Origin: an uncultured Clostridia bacterium
GTDB taxonomy: Bacteria; Bacillota; Clostridia; Christensenellales; Borkfalkiaceae
Length of the DNA stretch: 64,000 nt
Assembly (NCBI GenBank): GCA_949878885.1
Contig: CATLBN010000003.1
Span: 37,536-101,535, forward strand
Reading direction: 5' to 3'
Below the pieces are notes generated by a model, which worked only from the letters and a program-made list of their open reading frames with translations, was not told where the DNA came from and searched no databases. Positions 1 through 9,540 of this stretch are shown one piece after another. Both the position numbers and the translations under genes were made by a program. Position 1 is the first letter of the stretch. The number at the start of each line of letters is the position of its first letter.

Positions 1-1
1 C

Positions 2-832
2 GAATATAAAAAAAATCTTCTTTTATTAAAACCCGATATTTCAGTTGTTTTAAATACAGACCCTGACCATTTGGAGTGCTACGGTACCGCAGAAAATCTT
101 TTAAACGCTTATAAAAGTTTTATTGATTGCGCTAACATAAAAGTTGCATTGTTCGGCAGTATTAACGATTCTAAAACTAAAACTTTCGGTTTTGATACTT
201 CTGCTGATTTCCGTGCGGAAAATTGCAAGTGCAATTTAGGTAAATATTCTTTTGACGTGCTGCATAAAACGCAACTCTTGGGTAATGTAAGTTTAAACGT
301 TTACGGCAAACATAATATCCTTAACGCGTTGGCGGCCGTTGCCGTTTCAATTTCGGCGGAAGTACCGTTTGAAGCAATAAAGGCGGGATTGCAAGAATTT
401 TCCGGAGTGGAACGTAGGTTTGAATTGTTGGGAGAATACAACGGCGCAAAGGTTATAGCCGATTATGCGCATCATCCTGACGAACTTTTTGCTACTATTA
501 AAACCGCAAATGAAATAGGCGGCAGAAAACTGTTTGTAATATTTCAACCCCATACGTATTCAAGAACGAAAAATCTGTTTAATGAATTTATAAATGTGCT
601 TATGCCGCTTGAAAGGTTACTTATTTACCGTACTTTTGCCGCAAGGGAATACTTTGATGACAGCGGCAGTGCTCTTACGCTTTCACAGCATATTAAAAAA
701 TCCCGCTACGGCGATGACGAGCGGGATATACGCGACTTTTTATCAGAGTGTCAAGATGGAGATATAGCGCTTGTTTTAGGTGCGGGGGACATTTACGATA
801 TTTGTAAAAAAATAGTTAAAAATCAATCTTGA
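2..832 (+). CDS. murC: UDP-N-acetylmuramate--L-alanine ligase, C-terminal part
   Basis: This is the 3' part of a gene that starts before the window; the frame is open from base 2. MurC adds L-alanine to UDP-MurNAc using ATP, the first peptide step of peptidoglycan precursor synthesis in the cytoplasm. Visible Mur ligase features are the NTDPDHLECYG segment at the upstream edge, GKHNILNALAA in the central domain, then YAHHPDE and FQPHTYSRT in the C-terminal domain, all typical of MurC rather than MurD/E/F. The protein ends normally at a TGA. Its last 17 bases overlap the end of the convergent downstream gene, so no separate terminator fits between them. Confidence 0.93.
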   Translation, partial: EYKKNLLLLKPDISVVLNTDPDHLECYGTAENLLNAYKSFIDCANIKVALFGSINDSKTKTFGFDTSADFRAENCKCNLGKYSFDVLHKTQLLGNVSLNVYGKHNILNALAAVAVSISAEVPFEAIKAGLQEFSGVERRFELLGEYNGAKVIADYAHHPDELFATIKTANEIGGRKLFVIFQPHTYSRTKNLFNEFINVLMPLERLLIYRTFAAREYFDDSGSALTLSQHIKKSRYGDDERDIRDFLSECQDGDIALVLGAGDIYDICKKIVKNQS

Positions 833-1973
833 CGCCTCGTTTTTGCGAGGAATAAAGAAATTCTATAAACTGTTTAGCCCGTCTGGGAGAGGTATCGTTT
901 TTTATTGCTGCCCACCGTTCGGCTAAGGCGGTAAGTTCGCGTTCTTTGCAGTTTATTTTATAATCTTCCGCAAGTTGTTTCACTATTGAAATATAATCGT
1001 TTTTACCGCAAGCGGAAAACTCTACTGTGATGCCGAATCTGTCCCATAGCGATTTAATTTCCGCCGAACATTCGTCCGACATTGTAAAGTCGTTGTTTGT
1101 TGAACAATTATTAATAATTCTTTTTTCATCGGCAGTGGCAACTATCATAACATTGTCCGCCGTTGCGGAAACAGAACCTTCTATACTTGATTTAATATAC
1201 GGCAAATCATTGCTGTCGGCTAATGTTAAATCGTCCAAAAACAAAATAAATTTAAACGGAATCAGGCTTAATTTTTGTGAAATTTCCGAAATTTTAACAA
1301 TATTGTTCCCGTTTATTTCTACAAGTTTTAATCCGAATTTTGCATATTTATTCAAAATTGCGTGTATGGTAGAAGATTTGCCCGTGCCGCTACAGCCGTA
1401 TAAAAGCATATTGGAGCACGGTAAATCGTTCATAAAATTTATAATATTATTTTCAATTTTTTCCTTTTGGATTTCGTAATTTTTAAGCTGCGAAAGCGAT
1501 GTTTTAGAAGGAGTGCTTATAGGTACAAGTTTATCGGTATAATTAAACGCAAAATTTTCTATAAATATACCGTAACCGTTTTCACTGTAAAAATTAATCA
1601 AATTTTCATAGCTTTTCTGCGCGTCGCCGCTTTTGTCAAAAGGATAAGAGGGAGAATAGTTAATGTTATATTTATTTTTGGTTTCTGCCGACTTCACTAA
1701 TTTAAAAATAGTCTTTAAATCGGATATATATGCCGCCCTAACGTATTCCGAGGGCGGTTTTTTTTGAGCGCAGCGTCTGGAAAAAGCGTTGTCATCTGTA
1801 AGTATTAACCGCTCTGTATATCTCCAAAAATCTTGTTCGGCTCCGCTATCGTAGAGACAGTTAAGAAAATTATAAAAATCCTGTTCTCCGCTTTCGCAAG
1901 ATTGTACAAAAGCCGAAAATACATTATCTTCGGCTATATTTTTTAAAACGGTCAAATTTAATTTGTTGTCCAT
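816..1973 (-). CDS. DUF815-family AAA+ ATPase
   Basis: The 385-residue protein has a helical N-terminal region of about 180 residues and then a P-loop ATPase core. Walker A is GCSGTGKS at residues 193-200, and Walker B is FILFLDDL at about 242-249. The order and the DDL motif match the DUF815 family (COG2607), predicted ATPases with no settled function. A final Arg-rich stretch (SPRRAKQFIEFL) resembles the end of an AAA lid. It is transcribed alone from a near-consensus promoter (2001-2029) and runs tail to tail into murC with a 17-bp overlap. Identity as an AAA+ protein is firm; the biological role is unknown. Confidence 0.85.
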   Translation of the reverse strand: MDNKLNLTVLKNIAEDNVFSAFVQSCESGEQDFYNFLNCLYDSGAEQDFWRYTERLILTDDNAFSRRCAQKKPPSEYVRAAYISDLKTIFKLVKSAETKNKYNINYSPSYPFDKSGDAQKSYENLINFYSENGYGIFIENFAFNYTDKLVPISTPSKTSLSQLKNYEIQKEKIENNIINFMNDLPCSNMLLYGCSGTGKSSTIHAILNKYAKFGLKLVEINGNNIVKISEISQKLSLIPFKFILFLDDLTLADSNDLPYIKSSIEGSVSATADNVMIVATADEKRIINNCSTNNDFTMSDECSAEIKSLWDRFGITVEFSACGKNDYISIVKQLAEDYKINCKERELTALAERWAAIKNDTSPRRAKQFIEFLYSSQKRGVKIDF

Positions 1974-2000
1974 AGTTTGTTCTCCGAAGTATTTTTAAAT

Positions 2001-2029
2001 ATTATAAACTTTTTATTAAATATTTGCAA
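2001..2029 (-). promoter_or_regulatory. sigma-A promoter of the DUF815 gene
   Basis: Read on the minus strand this is TTGCAA, a 17-bp spacer, then TATAAT. It ends 27 bases before the start codon at 1973, and a CGGAGAAC ribosome site lies between. Confidence 0.75.
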
Positions 2030-2286
2030 TAAATTAGGTAAAATTAATTAAATTTTAAATGTACAATTAAGATAAAAAGCAATTATGAATAAAATATAAA
2101 TTTATTCAAACAAAAATTTACTTTATAACTTCAAAATAAAAAATAAAATCAAACGCGGAAAAAGTATTTATATATAATATAAATAAATTGATTTTTATAT
2201 GGTCATTTTGTTGTTATTTTATTCCTAAACTGTTATAATATAAACCGAATGAACTTTTTAATTGTAAAATTTACGGAGAAATAAAT
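2030..2286. other. AT-rich divergent intergenic region
   Basis: Together with the minus promoter just before it, this makes the 313-base gap between the DUF815 gene and ftsK. It is extremely A/T rich with many A- and T-tracts, and carries the ftsK promoter near its right end. I see no ORF, RNA gene or clear operator. Confidence 0.6.
2211..2239 (+). promoter_or_regulatory. sigma-A promoter of the ftsK operon
   Basis: TTGTTA, 17-bp spacer, TATAAT. The ftsK start codon follows 47 bases after the -10 box, with GGAG at 2275-2278 as ribosome site. Confidence 0.75.
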
Positions 2287-5200
2287 TTGGAAGATAATAA
2301 AAAAGAAAAACCAAGCAAAAAAATTTCTTATATTTTTACTAAAGAAACTTTGGGAATAACTTTAATGCTTTTCGGAGCGTTAACGCTTTTAATTCTTTTT
2401 ACGCGTAGCGTAATATTCGGCGATATCGGCTCGGCTATATGTACTTTTATGTACGGTACATTCGGATACGGCAGCTGGTTTGTTATGGCTCTTGTTATAG
2501 CGTTCGGCGTACGTCTTACGTTTGGAAAAAGTGTTAAAGTGCCTCTTAAAAAAGCCGTTTGGATAGTTGCAACCGCGCTTTGCGTTTTCTTTTTGTTTCA
2601 AGCCGTTACTACCGGCGGATACAAACTTTTAAGTTACGGAAAATATATTTCCGATTGCTATTATAATGCGGCAGGCGGATGGGCTGCTTATACATTCGGC
2701 GGAGTAATTTCCGCTTTAATAGTTTATCCCGTTATAAAGCTCTCTTTTATAGCTGCATACATAATTTTTTCCGTTCTTACTTTGGCATTCGGTTACTTAA
2801 CGTTTATTTCTTTCAAAGGTGGTCGCATTTCTTTTAAAAAACGGCATAACGAAGTGTCGGAAGCCGGCACGGCAGAAGTATTGCCTGAAAATTCAAACAC
2901 TGGGATAAACAATGTTCAGCCCGAAGTGCAGGTAATTCAAGAAGCTCTGCCTGTACCTGAGCAAGTACAGTACGAAACTCAGTGCCGCGATGAACAAACC
3001 GACAAGTATTCGCAAAAAAATCTCGGACGTAAAATACTATTTGAAAACGGCGAGTTTGCAGCCGAAAGCTACCGCAGAAATATGATTTTTAACGAAAATT
3101 CTTATTTCAGCCAATCTGCGGCAATTACCAGCGAATCGGATTATTTAAGCAGTTTTTCAAGCGGTGGAGCAAAGAGCACTTCGGTCAATAATACGGATAC
3201 GGAGAAAAGATATTCGGAAACCTATCGCGAAGAAATATTAAATCAGCCTGCAAAATCCGCGCCTTCTAATTATATTTACGGCGGTGCTCCCGTAACCGAT
3301 TTAAACGGCGGCAATCAATCTGACGGCGGTATATACACAGCAGCCGAACACGTTTACGATAACATTGATTTTGAGCAGCCTGCGGAAGACATTATCGATA
3401 CGGAAAGCGTTTACGAACAAACGTCAGTGGATTCCGAAGATAGTTTAGAAGACAACCAGACGATTTTACAGCAGGATGCAGCGCCTAAAATTTCGGAAGA
3501 ACCGTTTGTTCGTTTTTCCGGTGATAGGAATGTCGGTTTTGGAGAAGTTCAAAACCAAAGAGAGTCAGAAAATGAGAAAAATTACACGGAATTAGTGCGT
3601 AAAGAAGATGAAATAACAAAAAAATCAGACGGTTCGCCCGATATTTATAAACTTTTCGGATCTTCGTCGGTTCGCGGAGACAGAACTGTAGAACCCAGTT
3701 ATCCGGCAAACAAAAGCAATGCGGAACTGTTTGATGATGACAGCGACGACGTTTTCGGCAGAGGGATAATAAGCGGAGGGAGAGAAACCGTATCAAGAGA
3801 AAATAAGGAGCCGCTTATAACAGAACGCAGAACGGAGAGAAAAGAAATTCCGTCTGTAAAACCCGTAGAACAGAACGTGGCGGCAGAGCAAGATGCGCAA
3901 CCGCAGGAAAAGCCCAAGCACATATGGAAAAAATACGTGCGTCCGTCATTGGATTTGTTAGACGATTATCCTGAAAATTCCAACGTAAATACGGGAGAAA
4001 TAGAAGACAGCAAGCGCATTATTGTTGAAACGCTTGAAAGATTTAAAATCGGCTGTGAAGTTTCCAACGTAACCATAGGTCCTGCAATTACCCGTTACGA
4101 CGTTATAATTCACGATAAAACGAATATTAAAAAATCGCTTAATTACCGTGAAGCAGTTGCTATGGAGTTGCGTAAAGAAAACGTTAATGCTTACTTAAAT
4201 TATTCTAAGGGCGCGCTTTCCATTGAAGTTCCTAACAACCGCAGAACGGTAGTTGGGCTTAAAAGTATGCTTGCAAGTCCCAAATTTTTAAACAGCAAAT
4301 CAAATTCGCTTACTTTCGGTTTGGGAAAGAACGTAGAGGGGGAGGTTGTTTGCCCCGATATTACAAAAATGCCGCACTTGCTTGTTGCAGGTACTACGGG
4401 CAGCGGTAAAAGTATTTGTTTAAGCTCGCTGTTGATAAGTCTTTTATACAAGTACGGTCCCGAAGATTTAAGAATGATTTTGGTTGACCCCAAACAGGTT
4501 GAATTTATCTCTTACGACAAGTTGCCGCACCTTATGATTAATGAGATTATTTACGAGTGCGACAAGGCTATTAAGGCGCTGAATTGGGCAATTAAAGAAA
4601 TGGAGCGCCGTTATACGCTGTTTAAAGATATGACCGAGGGCGGCAGAGCAACAAAAAATCTTGACGAATACAACGCTCATCTTCCCGAAGGAGAAGAAAA
4701 GCTGCCCAAAATTTTGATAGTGTTAGACGAATTCGGCGATTTAATGCTTCAAGCCAAAAAAGATATCGAAAGCAGAATTATTAAACTTGTGCAAAAAGCG
4801 CGCGCTTGCGGAATACATCTTATTCTTGCAACGCAGCGTCCTTCGGTTGACTGTATTACAGGATTAATAAAGTCTAACTTGCCTACGCGAATAGGTTTTA
4901 AAGTTAACTCTTTTGACGATGCGCGTACGATTTTCGATATAGGCGGAGCGGAAAAACTGCTCGGCCGCGGCGATATGTATTTCCGTTCCGCGGAAAATCC
5001 CGACCTTGCGCGTATTCAAGGGTGCTTTGTAGATACGCACGAAGTTCAGAAAGTTACGGATTTTATTAAAGAACATAACGAAACTTACTTCGACCAAACG
5101 GTATCAGATTTTATCAACAAGGTAGAACAGGAAGAAACAACCGTCGGCAGCATAGGCAGCGCAGGCGACGGCGGCGAAGAAAGCGAGACAAAAATAGACG

Positions 5201-5421
5201 ATACTTTTATTAAAGCTTTAAAATACTGCGTAACTTCCAACCAAGCTTCTGTTTCGATGATTCAGCGTAGGTTCCCTATCGGATATATCAAAGCCTGCAA
5301 AATTATAGATTGGATGGAAAATATGAATTATATTACGCAGTCGGAAGGTTCTAAACCAAGAAAAGTTCTGCTTTCGAAAGACGAATTTGAAAATATTTAC
5401 GGTGATGATATAGATGATTGA
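2287..5421 (+). CDS. ftsK: FtsK/SpoIIIE-type DNA translocase
   Basis: This ATP-driven double-stranded DNA pump sits at the division septum and clears chromosome from it. The 1044 residues begin with about four or five membrane segments (residues 18-175), followed by a long acidic, Ser/Gln-rich linker of about 370 residues, then the motor. Walker A is GTTGSGKS at 702-709 and Walker B is LIVLDEFGDL. The C-terminal winged-helix gamma domain, which reads orientation sequences in the family, is visible around residues 975-1035 (SMIQRRFPIGY). TTG is the start: GGAG lies 8 bases upstream and the first ATG in frame is far inside. The last 8 bases overlap rimO. Whether it acts in vegetative division or sporulation cannot be told from sequence. 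Confidence 0.93.
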   Translation: MEDNKKEKPSKKISYIFTKETLGITLMLFGALTLLILFTRSVIFGDIGSAICTFMYGTFGYGSWFVMALVIAFGVRLTFGKSVKVPLKKAVWIVATALCVFFLFQAVTTGGYKLLSYGKYISDCYYNAAGGWAAYTFGGVISALIVYPVIKLSFIAAYIIFSVLTLAFGYLTFISFKGGRISFKKRHNEVSEAGTAEVLPENSNTGINNVQPEVQVIQEALPVPEQVQYETQCRDEQTDKYSQKNLGRKILFENGEFAAESYRRNMIFNENSYFSQSAAITSESDYLSSFSSGGAKSTSVNNTDTEKRYSETYREEILNQPAKSAPSNYIYGGAPVTDLNGGNQSDGGIYTAAEHVYDNIDFEQPAEDIIDTESVYEQTSVDSEDSLEDNQTILQQDAAPKISEEPFVRFSGDRNVGFGEVQNQRESENEKNYTELVRKEDEITKKSDGSPDIYKLFGSSSVRGDRTVEPSYPANKSNAELFDDDSDDVFGRGIISGGRETVSRENKEPLITERRTERKEIPSVKPVEQNVAAEQDAQPQEKPKHIWKKYVRPSLDLLDDYPENSNVNTGEIEDSKRIIVETLERFKIGCEVSNVTIGPAITRYDVIIHDKTNIKKSLNYREAVAMELRKENVNAYLNYSKGALSIEVPNNRRTVVGLKSMLASPKFLNSKSNSLTFGLGKNVEGEVVCPDITKMPHLLVAGTTGSGKSICLSSLLISLLYKYGPEDLRMILVDPKQVEFISYDKLPHLMINEIIYECDKAIKALNWAIKEMERRYTLFKDMTEGGRATKNLDEYNAHLPEGEEKLPKILIVLDEFGDLMLQAKKDIESRIIKLVQKARACGIHLILATQRPSVDCITGLIKSNLPTRIGFKVNSFDDARTIFDIGGAEKLLGRGDMYFRSAENPDLARIQGCFVDTHEVQKVTDFIKEHNETYFDQTVSDFINKVEQEETTVGSIGSAGDGGEESETKIDDTFIKALKYCVTSNQASVSMIQRRFPIGYIKACKIIDWMENMNYITQSEGSKPRKVLLSKDEFENIYGDDIDD

Positions 5422-6814
5422 TTTCAGCGGCAAAAATTTCGGAATAATTTCCTTAGGTTGCGATAAAAACAGAGTAGATTCCGAAAAACTTTTGTCAATA
5501 ATTAAATCAAAAGGCTGCAAAATTTGCGACGATATTGCAAAAGTAAACGTTTTGATAATAAATACTTGCGCATTTTTAAATTCGGCAAGACAGGAAGCCG
5601 TTGAAACGGTTATCGAATACAGTGAATATAAAAGGCAGAATCTTGAAAAAATTGTTGTAACAGGCTGCCTTCCGCAAAAGTTTATTGATGAAACGTTTAA
5701 CGCTTTAACCGAAGCGGACGTTTTTTTGGGCGTAAAAGACTATGACAGGATTTTTGAAGCGCTTGAAAAGTCTTACACCAATGGCAGAGTAAATTTTGTA
5801 AACAGCGGCGGAGGGAAATATTTGCGTGAGCGTGTTCTTACAACGCCGCTGCACTACGCATATTTAAAAATTGCAGACGGCTGTAACAATCATTGCACGT
5901 ATTGTCTTATCCCCAAAATCCGCGGAAAATATATAAGTTATCCGATGGACGAGCTTATTAAAGAAGCGGAGAGCCTTGGTGAAATTTCGGAACTTATATT
6001 GGTTGCGCAAGACGTAACACGGTACGGCGAAGATTTGTACGGACAAAAAAAATTAAAAGAAATTTTACAAAAGCTGACAACACTTGTCAACATTAATAGT
6101 GTAAGATTATTATACTGTTATCCGGAACTTATAGATGACGAACTGATACAGGAAATTAAAAACAATAACAAAATAATTAAGTATCTCGATATTCCGTTTC
6201 AGCACAGTCAGAATTCTGTATTGAAACTAATGGGCAGAAGGGGAACGGGAGAAAGTTATTTGGCGCTTATCAATAAGCTGAGAAACCAAATTCCCGAAAT
6301 AGCAATCAGGTCTACGTTTATTACGGGATTTCCTCAAGAAAGCGAAGACGATTTTGAAGGGTTGATAAAATTTTTATATCAAGCGGATTTGGATAATTGC
6401 GGATTTTTTGCTTATTCGCGCGAACCGGATACGCCTGCTTACAAACTTTCGGGACAAATTCCGAAAAATATAAAATTAAAACGCGTTAAAAAACTTTATG
6501 CCGAACAAAATAAAATTTCCGCGGCAAAACTTGCAAAATGCGTAGGAAAAACTATAAAAATAGTTTGCGACGGAATAGATTACGATAAAAATTGTTTTAT
6601 CGGCAGAGCATATTTTCAAGCTCCGGAAATTGACGGAAAAGTTTATTTTAACGCAAACAGTGCCGTACAGGGCGAAACTTACGAAGTAGTTGTTGACCGT
6701 GCAGACAGTTATGATTTGTACGGCAGAGAAAAGGATTTTGAATTATGTATGAAGAAAATAATCAAATTGACAAAGAAAGCAAAGCGTATAAAAGAGCCGC
6801 AGGCAGGGGAGTAA
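5414..6814 (+). CDS. rimO: ribosomal protein S12 methylthiotransferase
   Basis: RimO is a radical-SAM enzyme with two iron-sulfur clusters that adds a methylthio group to an aspartate of ribosomal protein uS12. The N-terminal domain opens with SLGCDKNRVDSE, the form typical of RimO rather than MiaB. The radical-SAM cysteines are C157, C161 and C164 (CNNHCTYC), followed by IPKIRG. A C-terminal TRAM-like domain covers roughly the last 70 residues. It starts inside the end of ftsK and its stop codon overlaps the pgsA start (TAATG), so translation is probably coupled along ftsK-rimO-pgsA. MiaB, the related tRNA enzyme, is separately encoded at 27.5 kb. Confidence 0.93.
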   Translation: MIDFSGKNFGIISLGCDKNRVDSEKLLSIIKSKGCKICDDIAKVNVLIINTCAFLNSARQEAVETVIEYSEYKRQNLEKIVVTGCLPQKFIDETFNALTEADVFLGVKDYDRIFEALEKSYTNGRVNFVNSGGGKYLRERVLTTPLHYAYLKIADGCNNHCTYCLIPKIRGKYISYPMDELIKEAESLGEISELILVAQDVTRYGEDLYGQKKLKEILQKLTTLVNINSVRLLYCYPELIDDELIQEIKNNNKIIKYLDIPFQHSQNSVLKLMGRRGTGESYLALINKLRNQIPEIAIRSTFITGFPQESEDDFEGLIKFLYQADLDNCGFFAYSREPDTPAYKLSGQIPKNIKLKRVKKLYAEQNKISAAKLAKCVGKTIKIVCDGIDYDKNCFIGRAYFQAPEIDGKVYFNANSAVQGETYEVVVDRADSYDLYGREKDFELCMKKIIKLTKKAKRIKEPQAGE

Positions 6815-7413
6815 TGAATCTTCCCAATAAGCTTACGCTCAGCAGGGTATTTATGATTCCCATATTCGTTTTGTTTTTCTACTTGTTTTTTCCGGGGCAC
6901 TATTTTGTTGCGCTTGCCGTATTTACCGTAGCGAGTTTTACCGACTATTTCGACGGCAAAATTTCCAGGAAGTATAACCTTGTTACAAATTTGGGTAAAT
7001 TTTTAGACCCTATAGCAGATAAAGTTTTGGTACTTTCCGCGCTTGTTGTGTTTTTATCTGAGCCGTCTATTTTTACCGCTTCCGCAGGTTTGGGCAGATG
7101 GACGCTTATTGCCGCAGGTTGCGGAGTTGCTATAATTCTTGCAAGGGAAATAATAGTAAGCGGTTTCAGAATGGTTGCTTCAAATGCGGGAGTTGTTATA
7201 GCTGCCGATAAAATAGGAAAGTATAAAACCGTTATGCAGTATTTTACGGTTGGGGCAATACTTATCGGTGCAGGAATTTGCGAATTAACCGACCATATTT
7301 CAGGGGCTGTTATAAATTATATCGGTCTTGCATTTTTTGCGTTATCCGTAATATTAACGCTTATTTCCGGTATTAATTATATTTTAAAAAATATTGAAGT
7401 ACTTAAAAAATGA
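6814..7413 (+). CDS. pgsA: CDP-diacylglycerol--glycerol-3-phosphate 3-phosphatidyltransferase
   Basis: This integral membrane enzyme makes phosphatidylglycerol phosphate from CDP-diacylglycerol and glycerol-3-phosphate, the first committed step to anionic phospholipids. The CDP-alcohol phosphotransferase signature is present as DYFDGKISR, an eight-residue gap, G, then DPIAD; Ser stands where Ala is more common. Several hydrophobic segments follow. The start chosen is the ATG at 6814, overlapping the rimO stop as TAATG and preceded by a strong CAGGGGAG. A longer reading from 6745 would add 23 polar residues inside rimO with no ribosome site. This gives 199 residues, normal for PgsA. Confidence 0.92.
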   Translation: MNLPNKLTLSRVFMIPIFVLFFYLFFPGHYFVALAVFTVASFTDYFDGKISRKYNLVTNLGKFLDPIADKVLVLSALVVFLSEPSIFTASAGLGRWTLIAAGCGVAIILAREIIVSGFRMVASNAGVVIAADKIGKYKTVMQYFTVGAILIGAGICELTDHISGAVINYIGLAFFALSVILTLISGINYILKNIEVLKK

Positions 7414-8507
7414 GTATTTATAACAATGCGGAAATTAACAAAAACAGACTGTTGGTTTTTAAAAACAAAAGGTCTGTTAAGTTAAATAATGAAGAATTGC
7501 TTATATCGCGTTTTGCGGAATGCGGATATTGGTTTGATAAAATAATTTTTGCCGCATTCGATTCCAAAGACGAAATTGTACGGGCTGTCGAGGACGGTAA
7601 AGATTTATATGAAAATACCGTTTTATTTTGTCCGCAGGAAATGCGAAATACGCTTGGAAAGTTTGTTTCGGAAAAATATTGCGCCGAATTTGATAATTTC
7701 GGTACGCTTACAAGCGATTGTTGTAGCGTTTTTATGCTTCACTCTGATGCTGTAACTGCGCTGTCAGTTGAAGAAATTTGTGCAATATTAAATAAAAAAT
7801 ATAATAAAAAATCAGAAAAATCGTATATAAAAACCGTTGGGGCGTCTTCGGAAAAAATTGCGGAGGCAATAGAAAAAGCAAAAAAAATTTGCAGCTTTGC
7901 CGAATTTAACGTATTTGAAAATTTCTGCGATTGCAGTATAGAAATTATTCTTGACGAGGCTATTCCCAAAAATATTTACGACGGCGTTAAACGCGAAATG
8001 GTAAGCGTTTTAAAAGAACATATATACGCTTTGGATAATATAACGCTTGAAGAAAGGCTTGTACAGCTGTTAAAACTCCGACGAATGAAAATCTGCACTG
8101 CAGAATCGTTTACAGGCGGCGGAGTGGGAAAAAGAATTGTTTCGGTTTCGGGAGCAAGCGAAGTTTTCTACGAAGGACTTAATACCTATTCGAATGAGTC
8201 GAAAGCCGAACGGCTGCAGGTTAAAGAACTTACTCTTAAACATTACGGCGCAGTATCCGAACAAACCGCCGCTGAAATGGCGGAAGGACTTTTATCCGGC
8301 GGCAACTGTGATATCAGTATTGCAACAACAGGTATAGCGGGACCTAAATCGGACAATACGCGCAAACCCGTGGGGTTGGCTTATATTGCAGTTGGACTTA
8401 AAAACAAAGTTTGCGTTTATAAATTCGATTTAAAAGGTTCACGCAGAGAGATTACCGAAACGGCAATTAATTTTGCGCTGTTTCTTGCATATCAATCAAT
8501 AAAATAA
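7410..8507 (+). CDS. cinA: CinA-family protein with NMN amidohydrolase domain
   Basis: The C-terminal half (from about residue 205) is a clear CinA/PncC domain: [39 protein letters not shown] and TTGIAGP. That domain deamidates nicotinamide mononucleotide to nicotinate mononucleotide. The N-terminal 200 residues occupy the place of the molybdopterin-binding-like (MoCF/COG1058) domain of full CinA, but I cannot find its usual IGTELL-type or GGDG-like motifs, so it looks degenerate. Length is 365 residues against about 410 for full CinA. It overlaps pgsA by 4 bp (ATGA) and precedes recA, the classic cinA-recA order. Confidence 0.85.
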   Translation: MSIYNNAEINKNRLLVFKNKRSVKLNNEELLISRFAECGYWFDKIIFAAFDSKDEIVRAVEDGKDLYENTVLFCPQEMRNTLGKFVSEKYCAEFDNFGTLTSDCCSVFMLHSDAVTALSVEEICAILNKKYNKKSEKSYIKTVGASSEKIAEAIEKAKKICSFAEFNVFENFCDCSIEIILDEAIPKNIYDGVKREMVSVLKEHIYALDNITLEERLVQLLKLRRMKICTAESFTGGGVGKRIVSVSGASEVFYEGLNTYSNESKAERLQVKELTLKHYGAVSEQTAAEMAEGLLSGGNCDISIATTGIAGPKSDNTRKPVGLAYIAVGLKNKVCVYKFDLKGSRREITETAINFALFLAYQSIK

Positions 8508-8532
8508 GAAAAATCACAGAGGTTTAAATAAT

Positions 8533-9540
8533 ATGAACGAAGAAAAACTTAAAGCACTGAATTCAACAATAGCAATGATTGAAAAGCAGTACGGCAAAGG
8601 CGCCATTATGAAACTCGGCGACGTAAACGTTAACGCAGATTTGGATATTATTCCCACGGGATGTCTGTCGCTTGATTTGGCGTTGGGTGTAGGCGGAGTT
8701 CCGCGCGGCAGAATAGTTGAAGTTTACGGACCGGAATCATCAGGTAAAACTACGGTTGCACTGCATATTATTGCGGAAACGCAGAAAATGGGAGGAGTTG
8801 CCGCGTTTATAGACGCCGAGCACGCGCTGGACGCTCAGTATGCGCACGCTTTGGGTGTAAATACAAACGAGCTTTACCTATCACAGCCGGATACGGGCGA
8901 ACAGGCGCTCGATATCTGCGAATCGCTAGTTAGGTCCAGTGCGGTAGACGTTATAGTTATCGACTCGGTTGCGGCATTAACCCCCAAAGCTGAAATAGAG
9001 GGGGATATGGGCGATACGCACGTTGGTCTTTTGGCAAGATTAATGTCGCAGGCATTGAGAAAACTTACGGCAATTACAAACCGTTCCAAAACCTGCGTTA
9101 TATTTATAAACCAATTACGTGAAAAAGTAGGCGTAATGTTCGGCAATCCGGAAACAACGCCCGGCGGTAAAGCGCTTAAGTATTTTGCCACTATCCGTTT
9201 GGATATAAGAAAAGCCGACGCGCTTAAAGGCGACGGCGGTATAATCGGAAACCGTGCAAAATGCAAAGTGGTAAAAAATAAAGTAGCTCCTCCGTTTAAG
9301 GTTGCGGAGTTCGATATTATTTACGGCGAAGGCGTTTCGCAGGAGGGCTGTTTAATAGATTTGGGCGTGGACTACGGCGTGCTTACAAAAAGCGGTTCTT
9401 GGTTTAATTACGGGGAAGAAAAAGTTGCCCAAGGCCGCGAAAAAATGAGAGAGCTTTTAAAAAGCAATGCGCAATTAAAGGCGGAAATAGAGAGCAAAAT
9501 AAGAGAAGCGCATAAGCTTGCTTTGGAGAATAAAGATTAA
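8533..9540 (+). CDS. recA: recombinase A
   Basis: RecA forms nucleoprotein filaments on single-stranded DNA, drives strand exchange and triggers LexA cleavage. The 335-residue protein is full length. Walker A is GPESSGKTT; further conserved segments are [22 protein letters not shown], the loop 1 GDTHVGL and loop 2 [20 protein letters not shown] regions. The C-terminal tail is short and less acidic than in E. coli. A GAGG ribosome site lies in the 25-bp gap after cinA; no LexA-type box is visible in that gap, so any damage control must act elsewhere. The stop overlaps the nadE start (TAATG). Confidence 0.98.
   Translation: MNEEKLKALNSTIAMIEKQYGKGAIMKLGDVNVNADLDIIPTGCLSLDLALGVGGVPRGRIVEVYGPESSGKTTVALHIIAETQKMGGVAAFIDAEHALDAQYAHALGVNTNELYLSQPDTGEQALDICESLVRSSAVDVIVIDSVAALTPKAEIEGDMGDTHVGLLARLMSQALRKLTAITNRSKTCVIFINQLREKVGVMFGNPETTPGGKALKYFATIRLDIRKADALKGDGGIIGNRAKCKVVKNKVAPPFKVAEFDIIYGEGVSQEGCLIDLGVDYGVLTKSGSWFNYGEEKVAQGREKMRELLKSNAQLKAEIESKIREAHKLALENKD

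Noticed and set aside
6745..6813. Longer pgsA start
   Set aside because: It would add 23 polar residues within rimO and has no ribosome site, whereas ATG 6814 has CAGGGGAG and the normal PgsA N-terminus.
8508..8532. LexA box before recA
   Set aside because: The 25-bp gap holds only a ribosome site; no GAAC-N4-GTTC-like repeat.
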